Of a stretch of 64,000 bases of DNA, positions 20,453-28,189 are shown piece by piece; position 1 is the stretch's first letter, and each line of letters starts with the position of its first letter. The position numbers and the translations under genes are program-made. Origin of the DNA: RPQJ01 sp963726665. GTDB lineage: Bacteria > Pseudomonadota > Gammaproteobacteria > Steroidobacterales > Steroidobacteraceae. Under the pieces are notes generated by a model. It did no database searches, was not told where the DNA came from, and was given only the letters and a program-made list of their open reading frames with translations. The stretch lies in assembly GCA_963726665.1 (NCBI GenBank), contig CAVSDW010000002.1, positions 1 to 64,000 of the forward strand. Direction: 5' to 3'.

Positions 20453-22303
20453 TCAAGACCCGACTTGGTCCAGTTCAGCGATTCGGGGCGCGTCATCCGC
20501 CCGCGGATGGAACGTCAGCGTGTCCTCGATGCGCCCGGACTCCAGGTAGAACTTGAGACGCGAGCCGTCCAGCACGATGGCGTAGGACGCAATTTCCCCA
20601 TACGACCATCGGTTCCACTGGCGAACATACCGGTCGCCATCGATCCACCACCGCCCGGCGTCGTGGTCCTCGCCCCGAATTCCGGCGCACCCGGTCATGG
20701 TGCCATCGGCGCCCCAGCGGATCTCGAGCGGCTCGCCGTAGACCCGCTTGGTGGTCATCGACGCACCCGGCAGCAATTCGCGCAGGTCGTCGGCCAGCAA
20801 TCGCCGTCCGGGGCAACCGTCCAGGTGCTCGGTGGCGCCTTCGGTGAGTTCACGGACGACCGCGGCGAGTTCCGCAACGCCCGCGCGGATCCGGTCCGCC
20901 GGAACCGCCGACACGCCCATCCGGAAGCAATTGAGCGGCTGCCGTGACAGTGCATAGAAGTGGTCGACGGGCTCCACCAGCACGCCTCGGCGGGCAGCCT
21001 CCGAAACGACGCGGGACACGTCGAGCGCGGGCGAGCCCTGCACCCACAGGACGGTGCCGCCATGGCTCGGCGCGAGCGCGACCCAGGGCGGCAGGTAGAA
21101 ATTGAGCGCGTTGCGCAACTCCTCCCAGCGCCGGCGGAAAGTCTCGTGCAGGTTGCGCGTGAGCGCGTCGTAGTGACCGAGGCGGATGAAGTGGGCCATG
21201 GCGCGCTGGTTGTTGCGCGGCGGGTGACCGACCATGACGCCGCGCAGCTTTCGAGCCTCCGCGATGAGCTCGGGCGCGGCCACCATGAACCCGAGGCGCA
21301 GCCCTGGCGCAAGGACCTTGGTGAGCGTGGAGACGTAGATCACCCGGTTGTCGCGGTCCATGCCGCGCAGGGCCGGGTGCGGATAACCCTTGTAGTTGCT
21401 CTCGCAGTCGAAGTCGTCCTCGATGACCAGCATGTCGCGCTGCGCGGCCTTCTCGAGCAGCGCCCGACGGCGGGCGAGCGACATCGTGACACCGGTCGCG
21501 GTCTGGTGGCTCGGCGTGACGCAGACGATGCGGCAACCGTCGAGCGTGCTGTCGACCAGCAGGCCGTCGCCGTCGATGGGCTGGTGCACGACCGGTGCGC
21601 CGCGACGATTCAGCAGCTGCCGCGTCGCGGGGCAGCCCGGCTCCTCGATGGCGACCGAGACGCTGGAATCGACCAGGAGTTCGGCGAGCAGGTACAGCGC
21701 CTGCTGCGTGCCGACGGTGATGAGGATTTCGTCCGCGCGGGCGTTGATGCCGCGCATGGGCAGGATCTTGCTGCGCAGCTCCTCGATCAGCATCGGGTCG
21801 TCAAGATCGCCCGCCGCGGACCACGTCTCGATGTCGCTGCTGCCAAGCGCGTAACGACAGGCCTCGCGCCACTCGCTCACCGGAAACAGCGAGGCGTCGA
21901 ACTGGCCCTCGAGGAAGCAGTACGGATAGCTGCGCGCGTCCGACGGCACCGACCGCGTGGTGTCCGGGTTGGCACGAGCCTTGAGCCATTGCTGCCAGCG
22001 CCCGGTGATACCCGCACGTTCTCCGGGATCGGCCATGCCGGGCGCCGGCCACGCGACGCGCTGCGCGACGTAGAGTCCGCTGCGCTCGCGGCCGGTCAAC
22101 AGGCCCTCGGCCGCGAGTTGCTGGCAGGCAAGCACCACGGTGTTCCTGGCCACGCCGAGTTGCTCCGCCAGCCCACGGGACGACGGAAGCCGCGTACCGG
22201 GCTTGAATACGCCGAGGTGGATTGCCTCGACGAGCCGGTGCCGGATCTGAGCCTGCAGGCTCAGCCTGCTGTCGGGGTCGAGGTAGAGGAGCCGGTCCTG
22301 CAT
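20453..22303 (-). CDS. MocR-type GntR regulator with PLP aminotransferase-like domain and extra C-terminal domain
   Basis: A 616-residue MocR regulator. Residues 12-80 are the GntR winged helix (PGTRLPSSRGLAEQLGVARN). Residues 120-480 are a type I aminotransferase fold with the PLP lysine in VSTLTKVLAPGLRLGF and the cofactor aspartate region LVIEDDFDCESNYKG. MocR proteins sense PLP or PLP adducts of amino acids and usually control a divergent neighbour. Beyond residue 490 is an additional 120-residue domain (IRWGADGTMTGCAGIRGE, RWWIDGDRYVRQWNRWSYGE) that is not part of the usual 450-500-residue family and looks like a small beta-rich ligand domain. A -10-like TATACT ends only 7 bases before the ATG. 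Confidence 0.9.
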   Translation of the reverse strand: MQDRLLYLDPDSRLSLQAQIRHRLVEAIHLGVFKPGTRLPSSRGLAEQLGVARNTVVLACQQLAAEGLLTGRERSGLYVAQRVAWPAPGMADPGERAGITGRWQQWLKARANPDTTRSVPSDARSYPYCFLEGQFDASLFPVSEWREACRYALGSSDIETWSAAGDLDDPMLIEELRSKILPMRGINARADEILITVGTQQALYLLAELLVDSSVSVAIEEPGCPATRQLLNRRGAPVVHQPIDGDGLLVDSTLDGCRIVCVTPSHQTATGVTMSLARRRALLEKAAQRDMLVIEDDFDCESNYKGYPHPALRGMDRDNRVIYVSTLTKVLAPGLRLGFMVAAPELIAEARKLRGVMVGHPPRNNQRAMAHFIRLGHYDALTRNLHETFRRRWEELRNALNFYLPPWVALAPSHGGTVLWVQGSPALDVSRVVSEAARRGVLVEPVDHFYALSRQPLNCFRMGVSAVPADRIRAGVAELAAVVRELTEGATEHLDGCPGRRLLADDLRELLPGASMTTKRVYGEPLEIRWGADGTMTGCAGIRGEDHDAGRWWIDGDRYVRQWNRWSYGEIASYAIVLDGSRLKFYLESGRIEDTLTFHPRADDAPRIAELDQVGS

Positions 22304-22498
22304 GGGCCGGAGTATAAGGACGGGGGTCTGGAAGTGGTGGGCCGCGTCGCACCGAAAGCGCGCGCTCCCATCGACGAGCCTGCGCCGTCCCGGTGCATGA
22401 GGGCACGAGTGCGACGCGCGCCGACGCGCATAAGCCTGAAACTGCGCGGCGCCCGGGACCCCGCGGCCGCTGGCATGGCTTTTGCTTCCACCTGTTCG
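22304..22498. promoter_or_regulatory. Divergent promoter region, MocR regulator / amidotransferase-like gene
   Basis: This gap separates two divergent genes, the usual MocR operator location. TATACT on the minus strand (22312-22317) is a -10 candidate for the regulator. I could not find a convincing repeated operator by eye, nor a clear -35 in either direction. Confidence 0.45.
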
Positions 22499-23888
22499 AT
22501 GAATACCGTTCGCCAGGCAAAAGACGTCGCGCTGGAGGATCTGGGCTGGCGAGCACGGCCGGGCATTCTCGGGGCACACGCCTCCAGCCCGCAGTCCGTG
22601 CATGCGCTCCTCGGATACTTCCTGAGGGACCGCGACTCCCCCACCCCTTTTCCGGGACGCGACATGCTCGCGCAGGAGGGGCTCTTCGACTGGGGCCTGG
22701 CGCCCCCTCTGGAAAAAGTGATCGAGGGCCCGCAGCACCTGCGCTTCCTGCTGCAGATGCCGGAGCTCTACCGGCAGAGCGTCTCCATCATCGAGCCCTG
22801 GCGCGACGTCGGCGTGAACCCGCGTGGCGAGCCGGTCCGCGCCTCGAAAAACGTCGCCTACGTCCTGCAGCAGGTCGCCGACGCCGACACCATCCTGTAC
22901 CCGGTCTGGCGCAGCGGCATCGAGGACCCCGAGAGGCTGGCGAACGTGCTGAGCGCAGGCATCGCGACGGTCGTCCAGGGCGGAAACCCGTCCGTGCACG
23001 ACGGCAGCAGCTTCGAGGGCGGCAAGGCCGGGCTCGAGGACCTGCTGGCGCTGGTCGACAACCTGTTGCTGCGCCGCTCCACGGCGAGCGGCCCCACCAT
23101 CTTCATCTGCCTCGGGCACCAGCTGGCCGCGGCGTCGCACATCCGGCTGATCCAGCGCGCCGTGCGCGAGGTGCAGGCCCTCAGTCGGCTGACGATGGAT
23201 CCCGCAGGCCGTGCGCTCGAATCACTGCAGCGGCTGTGCGCCAGGATCACGCAGGTCGGCGAGTCGCTGCCGATCGTCAAGCGCGGCGCAGTCGTGGCGA
23301 CGCGGCTGGAGCGACCCGCGCTTCGCGGTCGCGCCGAACGAGAGCGTCGAGATCGGCACCCGCAGCCTCATGCCCTATTGCCGGCGCGAGGAGCAGCCCC
23401 ATGTGCCGCAGGAACTGCACGAGGCGCACGCGCTGGTCGCGGACGAACTCGACGGCGTCATCGACGTCGTGATGTCGATCGAGCGCGAACTGACGGTCGA
23501 GATGTTCCACAGCGACGAGGCGAACGAGGAAGCGATTCTTTTCGCCAACTGGGCCTACAAGCGCCTGCACGACGCCATCATCCCGGTGCGCCACGCGCTC
23601 GCCGTGAGCCCGGTCGCCTGGCTGCTCAGCCTCCCGTACGCGGTCGAGATCCTCGGACAGACCCGCGTGGACCCGGCGACGTGGACCGAGGTCAGCTCGA
23701 CCGCGATCTACTACAAGGACTGGGAGACGCGCCGGATCCGTCGATCCTTCACCTGCCAGTTCCATCCCGAGCTGATGGCCGACATCCGCGACGTCGGGGG
23801 CCGCGCAGGCATGCGCTACAGGGAACTCAAGGAAAGCGACGGCATCCGGCTGTTCATCCGGATGCTCTACGACGGGATGCAGGAATAG
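22499..23888 (+). CDS. Class I glutamine amidotransferase-like protein, one frameshift
   Basis: About 463 residues after correcting a shift near 23315. The nucleophile elbow IFICLGHQLAAASH (Cys204 from ATG 22499) and the partner SFTCQFHPELMADIRD (His-Pro-Glu) near the end are the triad motifs of class I glutamine amidotransferases (GATase1). It is much longer than a free GATase1 domain: about 170 residues precede the nucleophile region, and a 150-residue insert between Cys and His includes VVMSIERELTVEMFHSDEAN. No synthetase domain is present. ATG 22475 is an alternative start; neither has a clear ribosome site. It is divergent from the MocR gene, its likely regulator. Could be a hydrolase of gamma-glutamyl or related amides; substrate unknown. 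Confidence 0.75.
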
Positions 23889-24027
23889 GACCGTCGCGCC
23901 CTGCCATCGATGCGACGGTCGCGTCCAGGATGCACGCCGCTCGGACGCGGGCGGCCCGGCTGCTAATATCGCCCGGACTTCCCGAGACCCGGGCCGCGGC
24001 CCATCAAGTCCACTAGAGCAGGCAACC

Positions 24028-24720
24028 ATGAACGCACGCATCCGTCGCTCCAGGGCGCATATCCACTCTGCCGCCTCCCTGTCGAGGCCCGCTCTCGCCC
24101 TGCTCGCCCTGGCGTGCGCCGCCGGCTGTGCCGGGACGTCGGGTTCCACCTCGACCGGGGCCTCCGGCGGGCCGCGCGACAAGACCTATTCACGGGTGCT
24201 GGTCGTCGGCGTCAGCGCCAACGAGGACAACCGCTGCATGTTCGAGAATTTCCTGGCCGACCAGCTCACGAGCCCGGCCACGCAGGTGATCCAGAGCTGC
24301 AACCAGGCAACACCGGTCACCCCGCCAACCCAGGAGTCGGTGGCGCGGATGGTGGCCGCCACTGGCGCTGACGCCGTGCTCGCGACCCGGCTCGTGGGCT
24401 CACAGTCGGCGGTGCAGAACGACGGCAGCCGCGACGACCGCGGCGGGTATTACTTCAAGGCCGAAGGGGTGGCCGATGCGACCGGCCCCTGGGGCTTCTA
24501 CGACCTGCCGGTGGTCTACGGCCAGTACGATAACCAGCCAGCGCTGAAGATGCTCGAGGGCAAGCTCACGGTAAGCAGCAGTTTCTACGACACGCAGAAA
24601 GCGATGCTCGTCACCACGCTCGGCACGACGGTCAAGGACAACGACACCACGGACAACGCCATCGCAGCGCTCGCCGAAGCGATTGCCGATCGCGTGAGGC
24701 GCGATGGACTGGTGAAGTAG
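24028..24720 (+). CDS. Hypothetical lipoprotein
   Basis: A 230-residue protein with signal peptide and lipobox (ALLALACAAGC, cysteine near residue 35), followed by a Gly/Ser/Thr-rich linker and a domain starting YSRVLVVGVSANEDNRCMFE. This layout (KxxRVLVVGxS, then ATGADAVLATRLV) resembles small envelope lipoproteins with a nucleoside-hydrolase-like or DUF4136-like alpha/beta fold, but I do not recognise the family. Two cysteines (NRCMFE, IQSCNQ) could pair in the periplasm. It stands alone between a plus-strand gene ending at 23888 and a convergent gene; TAATAT at 23964-23969 is a weak -10 candidate. Confidence 0.75.
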   Translation: MNARIRRSRAHIHSAASLSRPALALLALACAAGCAGTSGSTSTGASGGPRDKTYSRVLVVGVSANEDNRCMFENFLADQLTSPATQVIQSCNQATPVTPPTQESVARMVAATGADAVLATRLVGSQSAVQNDGSRDDRGGYYFKAEGVADATGPWGFYDLPVVYGQYDNQPALKMLEGKLTVSSSFYDTQKAMLVTTLGTTVKDNDTTDNAIAALAEAIADRVRRDGLVK

Positions 24721-24738
24721 GACGGAGCCGCGCTGCGC

Positions 24739-25185
24739 TCAGGGGGCGAACGCTTCCGTCTGGCCCGGCCGGCGAAGCATCTTGTTCACTTCGTCCTGGT
24801 GCGCGACCTCCGCGGCGATCATGTCACGCGCATATTCCTCGAGCCGGACATCCTGGTCCTTCGAGAGCTTCAGGAGTTCGTGGTATGCCTCGAGCGACTC
24901 GCGCTCGTGTTCCAGGGATTCGACCAGGATGTCGCCGATGTCGTGCTTGTGCGACTCGAGCAGCGCGCCGATCGCGAGCGACGGATGCCCTCCCAGCCAG
25001 GTCACGAGCTCGCCGGCCATTCGCGCATGGGCGAGGCTCTCGTCGGCGTTCTTGCGCAGCCATTCGACGATCGGGATGCGGTTGTAGCCGTACACCATGA
25101 GCGCGTAGTGCGTGTAGCGAACCACGCCGGCGAGCTCGAGTTCCATGATGCGATTGAGCGTGTTCAGGACCGCCTTCTTCTTCAT
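24739..25185 (-). CDS. Bacterioferritin-like / ferritin-like diiron protein
   Basis: A 148-residue four-helix-bundle protein. Candidate ferroxidase ligands are E15/E17 in MELELAGVVRY, E49 and H53 in NADESLAHARM, E92/E94 in LEHERESLEAYH, and E126 with H129 in AAEVAHQDEV, the spacing of bacterioferritins. It would store or detoxify iron in the cytosol. The start MKKKAV is preceded by an excellent GGAGG with 5-base spacing, so an in-frame ATG ten codons upstream is rejected. The heme-ligating Met is not certain. Convergent with the lipoprotein gene, 18 bases apart. Confidence 0.85.
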   Translation of the reverse strand: MKKKAVLNTLNRIMELELAGVVRYTHYALMVYGYNRIPIVEWLRKNADESLAHARMAGELVTWLGGHPSLAIGALLESHKHDIGDILVESLEHERESLEAYHELLKLSKDQDVRLEEYARDMIAAEVAHQDEVNKMLRRPGQTEAFAP

Positions 25186-25251
25186 GTGTTCCTCCGTCGA
25201 CTGGTTCAGCGACATGCGCCCTGCGGCGCCCCGGTGTCATTCGAGAGGGGA

Positions 25252-25327
25252 TGGTGGGCCGTGTAGGACTCGAACCTACGACCTACTGATTAAGAGTCAG
25301 CAGCTCTACCAACTGAGCTAACGGCCC
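25252..25327 (-). tRNA. tRNA-Lys (CTT)
   Basis: The 76-nt cloverleaf has acceptor GGGCCGT/ACGGCCC, anticodon loop CTCTTAA giving CTT, T-arm GTAGGTTCGAGTCCTAC and encoded CCA. Last of four tRNAs in one minus-strand run. The CTT isoacceptor reads AAG, the preferred Lys codon in GC-rich genomes. Confidence 0.95.
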
Positions 25328-25338
25328 AACCTGAAACC

Positions 25339-25414
25339 TGGGGTGGACGATGGGGCTCGAACCCACGACCGCCGGGACCACAACCCGGAGCTCTACCAGC
25401 TGAGCTACGTCCAC
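25339..25414 (-). tRNA. tRNA-His (GTG)
   Basis: Acceptor GTGGACG/CGTCCAC with an encoded extra G at 25415 that provides the G-1 identity element opposite C73, anticodon loop TTGTGGT giving GTG, T-arm GTGGGTTCGAGCCCCAT, CCA encoded. Third tRNA of the cluster. Confidence 0.95.
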
Positions 25415-25441
25415 CATCGTCCGGCGGAAAACCCCGAAGCG

Positions 25442-25518
25442 TGGCGCGCCCGGCAGGACTCGAACCTGCGACCCTCGGCTTAGAAGGCCGATGCTCTATC
25501 CAACTGAGCTACGGGCGC
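25442..25518 (-). tRNA. tRNA-Arg (TCT)
   Basis: The 77-nt cloverleaf has acceptor GCGCCCG/CGGGCGC, anticodon loop CTTCTAA giving TCT, T-arm GCAGGTTCGAGTCCTGC, CCA encoded. It reads AGA/AGG, rare codons here. Second tRNA of the cluster. Confidence 0.95.
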
Positions 25519-25541
25519 ATCGTCCGAGTCCGCGGTCCGGA

Positions 25542-25618
25542 TGGTCGGGGCAGAGGGATTCGAACCCCCGACCCTCTGCTCCCAAAGCAGATGCGCTACC
25601 AGACTGCGCCATGCCCCG
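25542..25618 (-). tRNA. tRNA-Pro (TGG)
   Basis: The 77-nt cloverleaf begins with the unusual but proline-typical C1 (acceptor CGGGGCA/TGCCCCG), anticodon loop TTTGGGA giving TGG, T-arm GGGGTTCGAATCCC, CCA encoded. First tRNA after the promoter at 25688-25716. Confidence 0.95.
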
Positions 25619-25687
25619 CCCTTGCACCGACCTGCGGTCGCCGCCTTGCCCGATCCGCCACCGGATCGCGCCTGCACGGGAGCGCGA

Positions 25688-25716
25688 ATCATACGGACGA
25701 GGACCCGAAGCGTCAA
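25688..25716 (-). promoter_or_regulatory. Sigma-70 promoter of the Pro-Arg-His-Lys tRNA operon
   Basis: Minus strand: TTGACG, 17 bases, TATGAT, each 5 of 6 to consensus with ideal spacing. It is followed by the GC-rich discriminator TCGCGC typical of stringently controlled stable-RNA promoters. Predicted start near 25681, about 60 bases before tRNA-Pro. Confidence 0.75.
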
Positions 25717-25793
25717 TTTAGCTTAGACCCGCTCTCGTGGCAGCGTCCCGGGTCATGCCAGAATGCGCGCCCCCACAACGAGGGACCGGGCGC

Positions 25794-26645
25794 ATGGCTG
25801 GCAGGATCATCGACGGAAAGGCGATCGCGGCAGACATCCGTCGCGAGGTGCGCGTGGAGAGCGACCGGCTCGCCGCGAGCGGTAAACGCCGCCCGGGGCT
25901 CGCGGTAGTGCTCGTCGGCGACGACCCGGCCTCGCACATCTACGTGCGCAACAAGCGCACGGCCTGCGAGGAATGCGGCTTCGTATCGGTGAGTCACGAC
26001 CTGCCTCACTCCGCCACGCAGACCGAGCTCCTGAGCCTCATCCAGCGCCTGAATTCAGACCCCGCGATCGACGGCATCCTGGTTCAGGTGCCGCTGCCGG
26101 ACCACATCGACGAACGTGCAGTGATCGAGGCGATGGCGCCCGACAAGGACGTCGACGGATTCCATCCCTACAACGTCGGCCGGCTCGCGCTGCGCAATCC
26201 CCTCATGCGGCCGTGCACGCCCTACGGCGTGGTCCGGATGCTGGATCGCTGCGGACTCTCGACGAAAGGCCTGCACGCAGTCGTGGTCGGTGCGTCGAAT
26301 CTCGTCGGGCGACCGATGGCGCTCGAGCTGCTGCTCGACGGCGCGACGGTCACCGTCTGCCACCGGTTCACGAAGAACCTGCGAGAACACGTCGAGCGCG
26401 CGGACCTGCTGGTGGTGGCCGTGGGCCGCCCGGGGATCGTCCCCGGCGAGTGGGTGAAGCCCGGCGCCATCGTCGTGGACGTGGGCATCAACCGGCTCCC
26501 CGACGGCAAGCTCGCGGGCGACGTGGAATTCGAGGTGGCTCGCGAGCGCGCGAGCTGGATCACGCCCGTGCCCGGCGGCGTGGGCCCGATGACCGTCGCG
26601 ATCCTGATGAAGAACACGCTCGAATCCGCGCTGCAGCGAATATAG
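25794..26645 (+). CDS. folD: Methylenetetrahydrofolate dehydrogenase / methenyltetrahydrofolate cyclohydrolase
   Basis: FolD interconverts 5,10-methylene- and 10-formyl-tetrahydrofolate using NADP. The 283-residue protein is intact. The active-site lysine lies in SHIYVRNKRTACEECG, the signature PLPDHIDERAVIEAMAPDKD is clear, and the NADP fold carries VVVGASNLVGRPMALELL and ends TPVPGGVGPMTVAILMKNT. The ATG follows GAGGGACCGGGCGC. The stop codon TAG is the first part of the palindromic repeat that separates it from convergent cysS. Confidence 0.98.
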   Translation: MAGRIIDGKAIAADIRREVRVESDRLAASGKRRPGLAVVLVGDDPASHIYVRNKRTACEECGFVSVSHDLPHSATQTELLSLIQRLNSDPAIDGILVQVPLPDHIDERAVIEAMAPDKDVDGFHPYNVGRLALRNPLMRPCTPYGVVRMLDRCGLSTKGLHAVVVGASNLVGRPMALELLLDGATVTVCHRFTKNLREHVERADLLVVAVGRPGIVPGEWVKPGAIVVDVGINRLPDGKLAGDVEFEVARERASWITPVPGGVGPMTVAILMKNTLESALQRI

Positions 26646-26646
26646 G

Positions 26647-26712
26647 GGAAATAGGGGACATTCCCCCATTTCCGGAAATAGGGGAATGTCCCCTATTTCC
26701 TATTTCTCCCTA
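26647..26712. repeat. GGAAATAGGGGACATTCCCC palindromic element between folD and cysS
   Basis: Two abutting 27-base arms (26647-26673 and 26674-26700) are reverse complements with one mismatch, and each arm is itself nearly palindromic around CAT/ATG. A further degraded GGAAATAG unit to 26712 includes the cysS stop, and the folD stop TAG sits at the left end. The core GGGGACATTC is shared with 8260-8311. Confidence 0.9.
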
Positions 26713-28161
26713 TTTCCGGCGCCAGAGCGTCTTTCCGCCGGGCTGGTCTTCGAGCAGGACGCCCGCGTCAGCCAGCAGGTCGCGGATGCGATCGGACTCC
26801 TTGAAATCCCGGCCCTTGCGCGCCGCCACCCGATCCTCGATCAGGCGTTCGATGTCGGCATCGCTCAGCGAGCCTGCGGCACCCGCGACCGCCTTGGCAT
26901 CGGCGCCCGTCTCACCGGCACCGTCGCCGGCCGTGCGACGCGGCCGTTTGCGCAGGAAGGCTTCGGGATCCTGGCCCAGCAGCCCGAGGCGTGATGCCAG
27001 AACCCGCAACTCAGCTGCGGCATTCGCCGCATCCTCCGTGCGCCCCGCTGCCTTGGCCGTGTTGACCGCACGCGCCAGCGACTGCAGCTCTGCGAGCGCC
27101 TCGGGCGTGTTGAAATCGTCGTCCATGGCGGCCACGAACCGCTCCGTCGCGGCGGTCGCCGGCGCATCGGCGACGGGCGGCACGCCCCGCAGCGCGAGGT
27201 AGAGCCGCTCGAGCGTGGCGTCGGACTGCGCCAGGCTGTCGGAGGTGTAGTTGATCGGCCCACGGTAGTGACTGCCGATCATCAGGTACCGGACGACCTC
27301 CGGATCGCGCACCCACTCGAGCACGTCCCGAACCGTGAAGAAGTTGCCGAGCGACTTCGACATCTTCTCGTCGTCCACGCGCACGAAGCCGTTGTGCATC
27401 CAGACGTTCACGAACTGCGAGCCGCAGGCCGCGCAGGTCTGCGCGATCTCGTTCTCGTGGTGCGGAAACTTGAGATCCATGCCGCCACCATGGATGTCGA
27501 AGTGGGACCCCAGCAGGTCCACCGACATGGCCGAGCACTCGATGTGCCAGCCTGGCCGCCCGGGACCCCAGGGCGACTCCCACGAGGGCTCGCCCGGCTT
27601 CGCCGCCTTCCAGAGCACGAAGTCGAGCGGGTCGCGCTTCGACTCGTCCACCTCGATGCGCGCGCCCGCACGCAGGTCGACGAGACGCTTGCCCGAGAGG
27701 CGGCCGTACGGCTCGAAGCTCGACACGGAGTAGTACACGTCGCCGTTGCCTCCGACGTACGCGTAGCCCTTCTCGACCAGCGTGCTCACCATCGCGATGA
27801 TCTGCGGCAGGTACTCGGTCGCGCGCGGCTCGTGGTCGGCACGCGCGACGCCGAGCGCCTCGCAGTCCTCGTGGTATGCATCGATGAACCGCCCGGTGAG
27901 CGCAGCCATCGACTCGCCGTTCTCGGCGGCGCGCCGGATGATCTTGTCGTCGATGTCGGTGATGTTGCGCACGAACGTGACGCGATAACCCGACGCCTTG
28001 AGGTGCCGGCGCGCGACGTCGAACGCGATCAGCATGCGGGCGTGGCCGAGATGGCAGTAGTCGTAGACGGTCATGCCGCAGACGTACATGCGGACCTCGC
28101 CCGGCACGATCGGGCGGAACGCTTCCTTGCGGCCGGTCAGCGAATTGTGGATCTGCAGCAT
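26710..28161 (-). CDS. cysS: Cysteinyl-tRNA synthetase
   Basis: Class I synthetase charging tRNA-Cys; 483 residues, intact. The HIGH-equivalent motif is CHLGHARMLIAFD and the KMSKS loop VDDEKMSKSLGNF. Zinc ligands include the Cys of YVCGMTVYD and Cys/His in the HIECSAMSVDLLG and GGGMDLKFPHHENE stretches. An anticodon-binding region follows with an Ala-rich insertion. The last codons CGG AAA TAG are part of the adjoining repeat. It follows gltX by 28 bases on the same strand. Confidence 0.98.
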   Translation of the reverse strand: MLQIHNSLTGRKEAFRPIVPGEVRMYVCGMTVYDYCHLGHARMLIAFDVARRHLKASGYRVTFVRNITDIDDKIIRRAAENGESMAALTGRFIDAYHEDCEALGVARADHEPRATEYLPQIIAMVSTLVEKGYAYVGGNGDVYYSVSSFEPYGRLSGKRLVDLRAGARIEVDESKRDPLDFVLWKAAKPGEPSWESPWGPGRPGWHIECSAMSVDLLGSHFDIHGGGMDLKFPHHENEIAQTCAACGSQFVNVWMHNGFVRVDDEKMSKSLGNFFTVRDVLEWVRDPEVVRYLMIGSHYRGPINYTSDSLAQSDATLERLYLALRGVPPVADAPATAATERFVAAMDDDFNTPEALAELQSLARAVNTAKAAGRTEDAANAAAELRVLASRLGLLGQDPEAFLRKRPRRTAGDGAGETGADAKAVAGAAGSLSDADIERLIEDRVAARKGRDFKESDRIRDLLADAGVLLEDQPGGKTLWRRK

Positions 28162-28189
28162 CGTCGATTGTCTCCGGAATCCTCGTCGA

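Noticed and set aside
20960..22400. Plus-strand open frame leading into the amidotransferase-like gene
   Set aside because: The part before 22397 is antisense to the MocR gene; only the region after about 22475 has real protein character.
12045..23888. Genomic island or prophage
   Set aside because: No integrase, att repeats, phage genes or clear base-composition change; the tRNA-Leu next to it is complete with no duplicated 3' end visible at the far side.
24739..25215. Upstream ATG (25215) for the bacterioferritin-like gene
   Set aside because: The internal ATG at 25185 has an ideal GGAGG at 5 bases, and the extra ten residues do not fit the family start.
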